Shown: piece after piece, positions 1 through 7,873 of the stretch
Layout: every line of letters starts with the position of its first letter
Position numbering within the stretch: position 1 is the stretch's first letter
DNA from: JAAYCT01 sp964499575
Lineage (GTDB): Bacteria > Bacillota > Clostridia > Saccharofermentanales > Saccharofermentanaceae
Reading direction: 5' to 3'
NCBI GenBank assembly: GCA_964499575.1
Contig: CAZCLK010000009.1
Span: 1 to 56,210, forward strand
Length of the DNA stretch: 56,210 bases
Notes under the pieces: generated by a model
What the model was told of the DNA's origin: nothing
What the model saw: only the letters and a program-made list of their open reading frames with translations
The model's database searches: none
Translations under genes and position numbers: made by a program

Positions 1-1
1 A

Positions 2-57
2 CCGCGCGCCGCCCGAATACCGACTAAATCGCCGAAATGCTTCGTTTAGTCGGTATC
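2..57. repeat. Palindromic repeat element at left edge of window
   Basis: Two 12-base arms, ATACCGACTAAA (17-28) and TTTAGTCGGTAT (45-56), are perfect reverse complements around a 16-base loop containing CGCCGAAATG. A GC-rich flank, CCGCGCGCCGCCCGA, precedes the hairpin. The same ~55 bp lies inverted at the right edge of the window with two mismatches, and a related hairpin with a different stem base pair forms the array at 39676-39970. I read it as one copy of a dispersed element. Its function is unknown. Confidence 0.85.
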
Positions 58-133
58 TTTCGCGAAAAGCAGTGTTTTGTCAGCATTTTCAAGTCGAGTG
101 AAGGCAAAATGATCGTTTGTTGTTCATCGGAAG

Positions 134-147
134 CGAATACCGACTAA
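134..147 (+). repeat. Half copy of the palindromic element
   Basis: CGAATACCGACTAA matches the left flank and left arm of the element at 2-57, but no matching right arm follows. It looks like a truncated copy. It is short, so chance cannot be excluded, although the exact 14-base match beside the intact copy makes common origin likely. Confidence 0.5.
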
Positions 148-165
148 TACGAAGATGATTCAGTT

Positions 166-262
166 CCGAACCCGCCCTCCTGCCAGCGCAAATTGACTTT
201 TCGCGCCGGCGAAAGAATTTATCCGAACCCGCCCTCCTGCCTGCGTAAAATTGACTTTTTCG
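166..262 (+). repeat. Direct repeat (two ~40-bp copies) upstream of tyrS
   Basis: The string CCGAACCCGCCCTCCTGCC followed by GCG and an AAATTGACTTTT tract occurs at 166-204 and again at 223-262, 57 bp apart. Each copy carries a TTGACT hexamer, so the duplication copied a -35 element. Only the second copy is followed at the right distance by a good -10. No T-box motif (GGGTGG, or TGGNACCGCG) is visible in the leader. Confidence 0.8.
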
Positions 263-279
263 CCCCGCAAAGGTAGAAT
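251..279 (+). promoter_or_regulatory. Predicted tyrS promoter
   Basis: -35 TTGACT (251-256), a 17-bp spacer and -10 TAGAAT (274-279). It lies ~115 bp before the tyrS start, leaving a short leader without an obvious T-box. An upstream duplicate TTGACT (193-198) has only a weak -10 (AATTTA). Confidence 0.6.
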
Positions 280-392
280 AATCCGGCGGTCCAGGATGCT
301 TTTCGAGCGCAAAAAATGCCCGAAAGAGGCGATTCTGCCCGAAAGGGCAATTATGCCCGGAGGAGACGATGATGACCGGGGAGGAGACGACT

Positions 393-1625
393 ATGGCGGA
401 GAATGTTTACGATATTCTGGAGGCGCGCGGATACATTTCGCAGGCGACGCACAAGGAGGAGATCTATGAGCTCCTCGGTAAGCCCGGCGTTACCTTCTAT
501 ATCGGCTTCGATCCGACGGCGGACAGCCTTCATGTCGGGCATTTTGTGCAGATGATGGTGATGAGCCACATGCAGAGGGCCGGGCATCGGCCGATCGCCC
601 TGATGGGCGGCGGAACCGCAATGATCGGCGATCCGAGCGGCAGAACGGACATGCGTAAGATGCTCAGCAAAGAGGACATTGCGCACAATGTGAACTGCTT
701 TCTGAAACAGATGGGGACGGTCGTCGATTTCAGTGACGGCAAGGCGATGATCGTCAATAACGCCGACTGGCTGCTGGACTTGAATTACGTCGAATTCTTA
801 CGGGATATCGGGCCGCATTTTTCGGTGAACCGCATGCTCACCGCCGACTGCTACAAGCAGAGGATGGAAAAGGGCCTGACGTTTCTCGAGTTCAATTACA
901 TGTTGATGCAAAGCTACGATTTTCTGTACCTCTATAAGAAGCACAACTGTACGTTGGAGCTTGGCGGCGACGACCAGTGGTCGAATATCCTGGGCGGAGT
1001 CGAATTGATCCGTCGAAAAGAGCAGGGCGAGGCGTTCGGGCTGACGTTCGCGCTTTTAACCAACAGTGAGGGCAACAAGATGGGCAAGACCGCGCGCGGC
1101 GCCGTCTGGCTCGATCCGAATAAGACTTCGCCGTTTGAGTTCTACCAGTATTGGAGAAACGTCGACGACGCCGACGTCATTAAGTGCATGAAGCTTCTGA
1201 CGTTTGTTTCGCTTGAGGAGATCGGTGAATACGCCAAACTTCAAGATCAGCAGATCAACGAGGCGAAGAAGCGTCTGGCGTTCGAAGTGACAGGCATCGT
1301 GCACGGCGCGGAAGCGGCCGAAGCGGCAAAGGCTCAGGCCGAGGCGCTTTTCGGGGGGGCGGGCGTGTCCGAGGATATGCCGACGACCGAAATCCCCGCA
1401 GCGCGGCTTAGCGAGGGCGTCGCAATCCTGGATCTGCTTCTGGAGACCGGCCTGATGGCCAGTAAAGGCGAAGGACGCCGGATGATCGCCCAGAACGGCG
1501 TGTACCTGAACGGGGAAGCCGTAACCGATCCGTTCTATACGATCACCGAAAAGGACTTCAAGGACGGCGAGGCGATCGTTAAGAAGGGTAAGAAGATATT
1601 CCACCGGTTGGTGATCGGCGGGTAA
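393..1625 (+). CDS. tyrS: Tyrosyl-tRNA synthetase
   Basis: Class I aminoacyl-tRNA synthetase that charges tRNA-Tyr in the cytosol. About 410 residues, the usual length. The HIGH-type motif reads SLHVGHF, the KMSKS-type loop reads NKMGKTARG, and the tyrosine-pocket segment includes GGDDQWSN. A C-terminal S4 RNA-binding domain (KGEGRRMIAQNGVYLNGEAV) is present. The chosen start, MAENVYD, follows GGGGAGGAG at about seven bases; an in-frame ATG pair at 369/372 with its own GGAGGAG would add eight residues. It is monocistronic, with a strong terminator just downstream. Tyrosyl enzymes in Bacillota are often T-box controlled, but no T-box is visible here. Confidence 0.97.
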   Translation: MAENVYDILEARGYISQATHKEEIYELLGKPGVTFYIGFDPTADSLHVGHFVQMMVMSHMQRAGHRPIALMGGGTAMIGDPSGRTDMRKMLSKEDIAHNVNCFLKQMGTVVDFSDGKAMIVNNADWLLDLNYVEFLRDIGPHFSVNRMLTADCYKQRMEKGLTFLEFNYMLMQSYDFLYLYKKHNCTLELGGDDQWSNILGGVELIRRKEQGEAFGLTFALLTNSEGNKMGKTARGAVWLDPNKTSPFEFYQYWRNVDDADVIKCMKLLTFVSLEEIGEYAKLQDQQINEAKKRLAFEVTGIVHGAEAAEAAKAQAEALFGGAGVSEDMPTTEIPAARLSEGVAILDLLLETGLMASKGEGRRMIAQNGVYLNGEAVTDPFYTITEKDFKDGEAIVKKGKKIFHRLVIGG

Positions 1626-1661
1626 AGCGTTTATTTGACGGATAATCGATTCAGAGAAAAT

Positions 1662-1690
1662 GAGCGCGGTACGAAAGTACCGCGCTTTTT
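1662..1690 (+). terminator. Rho-independent terminator of tyrS
   Basis: Arms AGCGCGGTAC and GTACCGCGCT pair perfectly around a GAAA tetraloop and are followed by a T run. It sits 37 bp after the tyrS stop and before the convergent fabD end. Confidence 0.92.
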
Positions 1691-1736
1691 GCGTATAAAT
1701 CGATATCCGGGATAATTGCTCATATCATACCACAAA

Positions 1737-2624
1737 TCAGATTTTCTTCACCAATCCGGTCAGTACACGGCCCGGACCCAGCTCAATATGTTCTTCGTAC
1801 CCGTCTTCACGTAACCTCCGGATCTCGTCGGTGAATCGGACCGGTGAAATCATGTGTTCCGCCAGATACTTCGGGAAGTCGACATCGTCGGGGATCCGCG
1901 CGGCGGTGGTGTTGGAATAAAGCGGCGATTTCGGACGCCCGAAAATCAACTGTCCGGCAAAGCGTTGCAAGGCATTTGCGGCCTCGCTCATCAGCGGAGT
2001 ATGAAAGGCGCCGTTCACCGCCAGTCGATGTGCTCTGCGGGCGCCCGCGGCAAGCAATCTCTCTGCCGCCGCTTCCGTTTCCGCGATTTTGCCCGCGATC
2101 ACGAGCTGGCCCGGGCAGTTGTAATTGACCGCGTAGACATCGCCGCTGAGCGCAATGAGCTCCTCCACCTTTTCATCCGCGAGGCCGATGATCGCGAACA
2201 TTGCCCCGGGATTTTTTTGCGCGGCCTCCTGCATCCGGCGCGCGCGTTCGTCGACGAGCCGAAGCAGGTCCGGAAAGCCGATGACACCCGCGGCATAAAG
2301 TGCCGTGTATTCTCCGAGCGAAAAGCCCGCCATTGCGGCGGTTTCGGGCGCGGCGGACTCGGAACTCGCGGTTCCTGACCCGGCGGACTCGGAATCTGCG
2401 GATTCGGAGCGATATTTTTCAAGAGATACGACGCTGTGGACGACGATGGCCAGTTGCGCAAACCGGGTTTGCTCCAACGGTTCCGGCAAAACAGATATAA
2501 GGTCTAATCCTGTTACATTTCGCGCTTCGTCGTAGAAACGCACGGCTTCCGGAAATTCAGAAAGCATTTCTTCGGCCATCGATACGGTTTGCGCGCCCTG
2601 ACCGGGGAATAAATAGGATTTCAT
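1737..2624 (-). CDS. fabD: Malonyl-CoA:ACP transacylase
   Basis: Transfers malonyl from CoA to acyl carrier protein to feed type II fatty-acid elongation. The start MKSYLFPGQGAQ follows an AAGGAGA site; the longer in-frame ORF start lacks one. The family motifs are FPGQGAQ (oxyanion Gln), GFSLGEY with nucleophile Ser102, and the catalytic His in NGAFHTPLM. About 295 residues. Residues ~72-97 are a Ser/Ala/Glu/Asp-rich insert just before the nucleophile elbow, encoded partly by a 30-bp tandem duplication (2351-2410). It is transcribed away from the rest of the fab operon, from a shared intergenic region bearing FabT-like operators. Confidence 0.95.
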   Translation of the reverse strand: MKSYLFPGQGAQTVSMAEEMLSEFPEAVRFYDEARNVTGLDLISVLPEPLEQTRFAQLAIVVHSVVSLEKYRSESADSESAGSGTASSESAAPETAAMAGFSLGEYTALYAAGVIGFPDLLRLVDERARRMQEAAQKNPGAMFAIIGLADEKVEELIALSGDVYAVNYNCPGQLVIAGKIAETEAAAERLLAAGARRAHRLAVNGAFHTPLMSEAANALQRFAGQLIFGRPKSPLYSNTTAARIPDDVDFPKYLAEHMISPVRFTDEIRRLREDGYEEHIELGPGRVLTGLVKKI

Positions 2625-2684
2625 TTGCCGTAATCTCCTTTGTATTGACGCGATGGATGAATGAGAGTAGAATGTCCCTGAACC

Positions 2685-2723
2685 TTTGACTATCAAAATA
2701 ATTGATATTCAAAAGAAATTCAA
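2685..2723 (-). promoter_or_regulatory. FabT-type operators overlapping the fabD promoter
   Basis: TTTGACTATCAAA (2685-2697) fits the FabT palindrome TTTGA-N3-TCAAA. A second TTGA-N3-TCAA site lies at 2702-2712, 16 bp centre to centre. On the minus strand a fabD promoter fits: -35 TTGAAT (2718-2723), 17-bp spacer, -10 TATTTT (2695-2700), so bound regulator would cover the promoter. FabT is a MarR-type repressor aided by acyl-ACP in relatives; no fabT gene is in the window. The fabH promoter on the plus strand is not clear. Confidence 0.65.
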
Positions 2724-2774
2724 GTGCCTGAGTGATATTCGTTCGACCCGGGCACGCAAGATAAAGGAGACTGA

Positions 2775-3803
2775 ATGTTGAATATCCCGTATAAGATCCT
2801 GGGCACCGGCTCGTATCTTCCGGAACTTACCGTTGATAATGAAATGTACGCCCAGGTCATCGAAACAAGCGACGAATGGATCACGACGCGTACCGGGATC
2901 TCGCGGCGCCACTTGTGCGACGGAGAGACCACGTCGGACATGGCGGTCAAGGCAGGGGCGAGAGCGATCGAGGATGCCGGGGTCTCTCCCGGGAGTATCA
3001 ATATAATTATCGCAACGACCATCACCCCGGACTATACGACGCCGAACATGGCGTGCATCGTTCAGGCGGAGCTCGGCGCCGTGAACGCTTTTTGCTTTGA
3101 TTTGAATGCCGCCTGTACCGGCTTTATTCAGGCTTTTGATGTGGCGATGCACTACTTGAACACAACGGAACCGGTCACCGTTTTGATTGTCTCAGCAGAG
3201 AGTCTTTCCAAAATTGTTGATTTCTCGGATCGGCGAACTTGCGTACTGTTCGGCGACGGAGCCGGAGCGTTGGTGTTGTCCAATCGTGAAGCGGGAGGAG
3301 AAGCACTTCCGCCCGCGCGGGTATATGCCTCTTTCTTCGGTGCGGACGGTACCGGAGGCGGGTACATGACCGGAAAGGCTTTTGAAGTTGCGGTTCATCC
3401 GTTTTCCGATCCGGATCAGAGCGTTCGTGAGGACCGGTTCGGACACGAAACGGGCATATACTTGTCCATGAAAGGACCTGAAGTCTACAAATTTGCGACG
3501 ACGGCCATGCCTTTGGCGGTCGAAAAAGCTTTGGGCGATGCAAATATCAATCTTTCAGACATTGATTATGTTGTACCCCATCAGGCAAACGACCGGATCC
3601 TGCAGGCCGCCGCGAAGCGTCTCGGGCTCGATCCCGAAAAGATGCTCTCCAATATCGCCGAGACCGGTAATACATCATCGGCATCCGTTCCGATATGCCT
3701 GGATCAGTACATTCGCTCGGGCCGAATTCAGCGGGGACAAACCCTGATCCTTACGGGATTCGGCGGTGGTCTGACGTATGGCGCATGCGTCTGCATTTTC
3801 TAA
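2775..3803 (+). CDS. fabH: 3-oxoacyl-ACP synthase III (KAS III)
   Basis: Condenses acetyl-CoA (or a short acyl-CoA) with malonyl-ACP to start each fatty acid. 342 residues, the usual size. The catalytic triad is visible: Cys114 in NAACTGF, His in VVPHQAN and Asn in ETGNTSSAS. The substrate-entrance pattern DEWITTRTGI is present near residue 33. ATG with AAGGAGA upstream. It is the first gene of the fab/acc operon and diverges from fabD across the FabT-like operators. The stop is ~20 bp before fabK, suggesting co-transcription. Confidence 0.97.
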   Translation: MLNIPYKILGTGSYLPELTVDNEMYAQVIETSDEWITTRTGISRRHLCDGETTSDMAVKAGARAIEDAGVSPGSINIIIATTITPDYTTPNMACIVQAELGAVNAFCFDLNAACTGFIQAFDVAMHYLNTTEPVTVLIVSAESLSKIVDFSDRRTCVLFGDGAGALVLSNREAGGEALPPARVYASFFGADGTGGGYMTGKAFEVAVHPFSDPDQSVREDRFGHETGIYLSMKGPEVYKFATTAMPLAVEKALGDANINLSDIDYVVPHQANDRILQAAAKRLGLDPEKMLSNIAETGNTSSASVPICLDQYIRSGRIQRGQTLILTGFGGGLTYGACVCIF

Positions 3804-3824
3804 AAAAAGATCGGAGCAACGCAT

Positions 3825-4760
3825 TTGAAAGCAGTACTCACTTCGCTCCTTGGCACAAGATATCCCCTGATTCAAGGCGGAATGGCATGGGTCGCCGACG
3901 CAAACCTCGCGGCGGCGGTGTCGAATGCCGGCGGATTGGGTGTGATCGCCGCCGGGTCAATGGATAAGGAGCTTCTTCGTATGGAGATCCGTAAAGCGAG
4001 ATCGCTGACCGATCAGCCCTTCGGAGTCAATATCATGCTGATGAGTCCGCACGCTCCGGACCTGGCCGGACTGATCGTCGAGGAAAAAATTTCTGTTGTC
4101 ACGACCGGTGCCGGCTCCCCCGGCAAATACATCGAAGAATGGAAAAAGGCCGGAATCAAGGTGATCCCGGTCGTCGCCTCCACGGGGCTGGCGCGTCGGA
4201 TGGAATCTCTCGGCGCGGACGCGGTCATCGCGGAGGGCTGTGAAGCCGGCGGACATATCGGCGAATTGACAACGATGGTTCTGGTCCCTCAGGTGGTCGA
4301 TTCGGTCAGAATCCCGGTCGTCGCGGCCGGAGGAATCGCCGACGGGCGGGGGATCGCGGCAGTCAGTATGCTCGGCGCCGGAGGCGTTCAGGTCGGTACG
4401 CGTTTTCTCGCGTCGGAAGAATGCCGAATTCACCCGAATTACAAGAGCCTCGTCATCAAATGCCGGGATATCGATTCGCGTGTTACCGGAAGAAGCGGAG
4501 GACACCCGGTTCGTTGTATCAAGAGTCCGTTGACGCGTGAAATGGCCGCGCTCGAAAAGAACGGCGCAAGCGCCGAGGAGCTTGAGGCTATAACGATCGG
4601 GTCACTTCGGAAGGCGGTCATCGAAGGAGATTTGAAACACGGTTCTTTTATGGCGGGACAGATCGCCGGTCTGGTGAGCCGGATTCAACCGGTCCGGGAA
4701 ATCATAGAGGAAATGTTTGCGGAATATGATCGGATTTTGTTACAGGGAGGATCAATTTAA
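3825..4760 (+). CDS. fabK: Enoyl-ACP reductase II (FMN-dependent)
   Basis: Reduces trans-2-enoyl-ACP, the last step of each elongation cycle, using a TIM-barrel FMN fold of the nitronate monooxygenase family. 311 residues, starting LLGTRYPLIQGGMAWVAD. FMN/phosphate signatures include AEGCEAGGHIGE and VVAAGGIADGRG followed by GAGGVQVGTRF. The start is TTG at 3825 behind a CGGAG site; no good ATG is nearby. The stop overlaps the fabG start (TAATG), indicating translational coupling. No FabI-type enoyl reductase is present in the window. Confidence 0.95.
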   Translation: MKAVLTSLLGTRYPLIQGGMAWVADANLAAAVSNAGGLGVIAAGSMDKELLRMEIRKARSLTDQPFGVNIMLMSPHAPDLAGLIVEEKISVVTTGAGSPGKYIEEWKKAGIKVIPVVASTGLARRMESLGADAVIAEGCEAGGHIGELTTMVLVPQVVDSVRIPVVAAGGIADGRGIAAVSMLGAGGVQVGTRFLASEECRIHPNYKSLVIKCRDIDSRVTGRSGGHPVRCIKSPLTREMAALEKNGASAEELEAITIGSLRKAVIEGDLKHGSFMAGQIAGLVSRIQPVREIIEEMFAEYDRILLQGGSI

Positions 4761-5515
4761 TGGAGAATCAAACGAATCGAAAGGTCGCGATTGTGACCGG
4801 AGCCGCAAGAGGCATCGGCGCGGAGATCGCGCGGACCCTGGCACGCAGAAACTATGATCTGGTACTGGTCGACCTGAACGTTTCGGAGGATATGGAAAAT
4901 GTCCTCACGGAGTGCCGCAGTATCGGCGGGGAGGCGGAGATCGTCGCTTTAGCCGCGAATATCACGATTGAGGAAGACTGTAAGCATGTGATCGATTCGG
5001 CCAAGGAAACCTTCGGGCGGATCGATCTTCTGGTCAATAACGCGGGACGGACAAAGGACGGACTCGCGATGCGCATGGACAGGGAACAATTCGTGTCGGT
5101 CGTTGATACCAATTTGACCGGCGCGTTCATGCTTGCGTCCATGTGTCTGCCTGTAATGGTCAAACAGAAGAGCGGACGGATTGTCAATATGTCCTCGGTT
5201 TCCGGTATTTACGGAAATGCCGGTCAGGCCAATTACTCGGCGTCAAAGGCCGGATTGATCGGACTGACCAAAAGCCTCGCGAAAGAGATGGGCGGTCGCG
5301 GTATTACGGTGAACGCCGTCGCGCCGGGCTTTATTCAGACACAAATGACAGACGCGCTTCCGGATAAGGTCAAGGAAGCCGCCATCGAGCGCATCCCTCT
5401 GAAGCGGTTCGGACAGCCGTCGGATGTAGCGGAGCTCGTCGCGTTTCTCGCTTCCGATGAAGCGTCCTACATCACCGGGCAGGTCATCGAGGTGTCCGGC
5501 GGACTGGTCTTGTAA
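4760..5515 (+). CDS. fabG: 3-oxoacyl-ACP reductase
   Basis: NADPH-dependent reduction of 3-ketoacyl-ACP. A classical short-chain dehydrogenase of 251 residues: cofactor motif TGAARGIGAEIA, NNAGRT, and the catalytic Ser/Tyr/Lys in NMSSVSGIYGNAGQANYSAS followed by K. The terminus TGQVIEVSGGLVL is typical of FabG. It shares one base with the fabK stop. A 65-bp gap with AGGAGG separates it from fabF. Confidence 0.97.
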   Translation: MENQTNRKVAIVTGAARGIGAEIARTLARRNYDLVLVDLNVSEDMENVLTECRSIGGEAEIVALAANITIEEDCKHVIDSAKETFGRIDLLVNNAGRTKDGLAMRMDREQFVSVVDTNLTGAFMLASMCLPVMVKQKSGRIVNMSSVSGIYGNAGQANYSASKAGLIGLTKSLAKEMGGRGITVNAVAPGFIQTQMTDALPDKVKEAAIERIPLKRFGQPSDVAELVAFLASDEASYITGQVIEVSGGLVL

Positions 5516-5580
5516 ACATTGGCGTTTCGGCACCCGATCGGAGTGCCGCACAGATAACTTTTCGATAGTAGGAGGAACAT

Positions 5581-6876
5581 ATGTCAGAATCCCCCATGAA
5601 GAGAAATTCATACGCAGATCACGCGGGCAGGCCGCGGGTCGTCGTCACCGGAATGGGTGTCATTTCGCCGGTCGGAAAAAGTGTTCCCGAGTTCTGGGCG
5701 TCACTGATCGAAGGGCGTCACGGTATTCGAAAGATCAATAAGGACCTCTATCCGGGCGTTCGTGTGAATACGGCCGCGGAGGTCAAGGATTTTGACCCCA
5801 CGGAGTATCTCGATCGAAAAGAAGCGCGCCGGACGGATCGGTATTGCCAGTTCGCCGTCGCCGCGGCTGCGGAGGCGATCCGGATGTCCGGAATCGACTT
5901 TACGACCATGGATCCTTTCGATACCGGGGTCATCATCGGTTCGGGGGTCGGCGGGCTGAGTACGCTTCAGGACCAGTTCGAAGAACTCCTGGTGCGGGGC
6001 GGTCCGGATCGGATATCTCCGCTTTTTATCCCGATGATGATCAGTAATATCGCGGCGGGCAAGATCTCGATGATCCACGGTATAAAGGGCGCAAATTACT
6101 GCGTCACGACCGCCTGCGCGTCGGGAACGCACGCCATCGGAGAGGCATTTCATAAAATTAAGCTCGGATACTTGAAGGCCGCCGTTGCCGGAGGCGCGGA
6201 GGCACCCGTCACGCGCATCGCGCTCGCCGGATTCGCAAATATGAAGGCGTTGAATATGGAAGAAGACCCGGATCTGTCGTCACTGCCGTTCGACGCGCGC
6301 AGAGGCGGATTCGTGATCGCGGAGGGCGCGGGCATTCTTGTTCTGGAGACAATGGAAAACGCGGTGAACCGCGGCGCTTCGATCCTTGCGGAAATCGTCG
6401 GGTACGGGGCGACGGCAGATGCATACCATATCACAAGTCCCGATCCGGAAGGTAAAGGCGCGGGGACGGCGATGATACTCGCGATGCGCGAGGGAGGCAT
6501 CAGCCCCGAAGAGGTCGATTATATCAACGCGCATGGCACGGGTACGCCTTTGAACGACAAGTACGAGACCCTGGCGATCAAATACGCGATGGGCGAGCAA
6601 GCCGCATCGAAGGTATCGATCAGCTCCACGAAGTCCGTGACCGGGCATCTTTTGGGCGCGGCCGGCGGAGTCGAGGCGGTGGCGACGATCATGGCCATGA
6701 AAGAAGGAATGATTCCTCCGACCGTCGGGTTGAATGAGCCGGATCCGGAGTGTGATTTGGATTACACGCCGCTCGTCGCGAAAAAGAAAGAAATATCCGT
6801 TGCGCTGTCTAATTCCCTGGGGTTCGGCGGGCAGAACGGAACGCTTTTATTCAGAAAGGCAGGATACGAAAAATGA
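5581..6876 (+). CDS. fabF: 3-oxoacyl-ACP synthase II (KAS II)
   Basis: Elongating condensing enzyme, 431 residues. The nucleophile Cys (~179) is in TTACASGTHAIGEA; the two active-site His lie in NAHGTGTPLND and SVTGHLLGAAG; the C-terminal SNSLGFGGQN loop is conserved. The start ATG follows GTAGGAGGAACAT. The ~15 extra residues before the canonical RVVVTGMG are poorly conserved in the family and may be flexible. The stop overlaps the accB start (ATGA). Confidence 0.97.
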   Translation: MSESPMKRNSYADHAGRPRVVVTGMGVISPVGKSVPEFWASLIEGRHGIRKINKDLYPGVRVNTAAEVKDFDPTEYLDRKEARRTDRYCQFAVAAAAEAIRMSGIDFTTMDPFDTGVIIGSGVGGLSTLQDQFEELLVRGGPDRISPLFIPMMISNIAAGKISMIHGIKGANYCVTTACASGTHAIGEAFHKIKLGYLKAAVAGGAEAPVTRIALAGFANMKALNMEEDPDLSSLPFDARRGGFVIAEGAGILVLETMENAVNRGASILAEIVGYGATADAYHITSPDPEGKGAGTAMILAMREGGISPEEVDYINAHGTGTPLNDKYETLAIKYAMGEQAASKVSISSTKSVTGHLLGAAGGVEAVATIMAMKEGMIPPTVGLNEPDPECDLDYTPLVAKKKEISVALSNSLGFGGQNGTLLFRKAGYEK

Positions 6877-7412
6877 CACCGGACGCAAAAAAACCGATTG
6901 AATCCGAGGTTCCGATCTCCGGCAAAGGCCTGACCTTTTGCCAGATCAAGGAGATCATGTCCCTGATGAAAAAAGAAGGCATCACTCATTTTCGAATGGG
7001 TGAAGGAGAAACCCGGCTGAGCATACGAAGAGAGATTCCCCCGGTGATCGGAACGACACAGGGATGTGCCCAGTCGCTCACAGCGGATCCGTGCAGAGAG
7101 GATACTTCATCCGGCGACATGTCCGGCTCATCCGAAATCGTTCGCACCGGACACGTGGTGACCTCGCCGGTCGTCGGGGTGTTTTACGATACGCCGGCGC
7201 CCGATCAACCCCCGTACGTCGAGGTGGGATCTGTTGTGAAAAAGGGCGACGTCCTGTGCATCATCGAAGCAATGAAACTGATGAACGAAGTGACCAGTCC
7301 GGTCGCCGGAACGGTTACGGAGATCCTTACACGGAAGGCCAGCCGGGTTGAATTCGGTCAGGAGCTTTTTGTCATCGAGCCGGGCGAAAAAAAGGAGAAT
7401 GAACATGAGTGA
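6873..7412 (+). CDS. accB: Biotin carboxyl carrier protein of acetyl-CoA carboxylase
   Basis: Carries biotin between the AccC and AccDA active sites. 179 residues: an N-terminal helix (ICQIKEIMSLMKKEGI-like segment, ~25-45) typical of BCCP, a flexible middle (~60-100) rich in Ser/Asp/Thr, and a C-terminal biotinyl domain with the attachment motif EAMKLMNEV. Coupled to fabF through an ATGA overlap; its 3' end overlaps the fabZ start by 8 bp. Confidence 0.95.
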   Translation: MTPDAKKPIESEVPISGKGLTFCQIKEIMSLMKKEGITHFRMGEGETRLSIRREIPPVIGTTQGCAQSLTADPCREDTSSGDMSGSSEIVRTGHVVTSPVVGVFYDTPAPDQPPYVEVGSVVKKGDVLCIIEAMKLMNEVTSPVAGTVTEILTRKASRVEFGQELFVIEPGEKKENEHE

Positions 7413-7854
7413 GTCGGCGATCATGGACCGGACTTTTATTGAATCGATTATTCCGCACAGAGAACCCTTTATTCTGGTCGATCAAGTGTTGGAGATCGAT
7501 GACGAGCACATTGTCGCGTTGAAGAACGTACGCGCAGACGAGTATTATTTTCAAGGTCATTTCCCGAAAATGCCGGTCATGCCGGGCGTGCTGGTCGTCG
7601 AGTCGATGGCGCAGGCCGGGGCGATCGTCGCGCTCCAAAAGCCCGAAAACAGAGGAAAGATCGCGTTTTTCGCGGGGATCGACAAGGTTCGTTTCAAAAA
7701 AAGCGTTTTCCCCGGAGACACCCTGAGGCTTGAAGTACGTCTGACCAAACAGCGCGGCCCGATCGGATTCGGCGAGGGGAAGGCATTTGTAGACGGCGCT
7801 CTCTGCGTATCCGCTGAGATCATGTTTGCCATCGGCGACGCGAAAAAAGACTGA
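7405..7854 (+). CDS. fabZ: 3-hydroxyacyl-ACP dehydratase
   Basis: Dehydrates 3-hydroxyacyl-ACP. 149 residues of hot-dog fold: IIPHREPFILVDQV at the N terminus, the catalytic His in YYFQGHFPKMPVMPG, and the catalytic Glu in VLVVESMAQAGA. I chose the ATG at 7405, nine bases after AAAGGAG; the ATG at 7399 is too close to the site and the longer ORF overlaps accB extensively. The position between accB and accC is standard for Bacillota fab operons. Confidence 0.95.
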   Translation: MSESAIMDRTFIESIIPHREPFILVDQVLEIDDEHIVALKNVRADEYYFQGHFPKMPVMPGVLVVESMAQAGAIVALQKPENRGKIAFFAGIDKVRFKKSVFPGDTLRLEVRLTKQRGPIGFGEGKAFVDGALCVSAEIMFAIGDAKKD

Positions 7855-7873
7855 GCCCGGCAAGGAGAACAAT

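Noticed and set aside
280..392. T-box riboswitch before tyrS
   Set aside because: No T-box sequence, specifier hairpin or terminator/antiterminator pair is visible.
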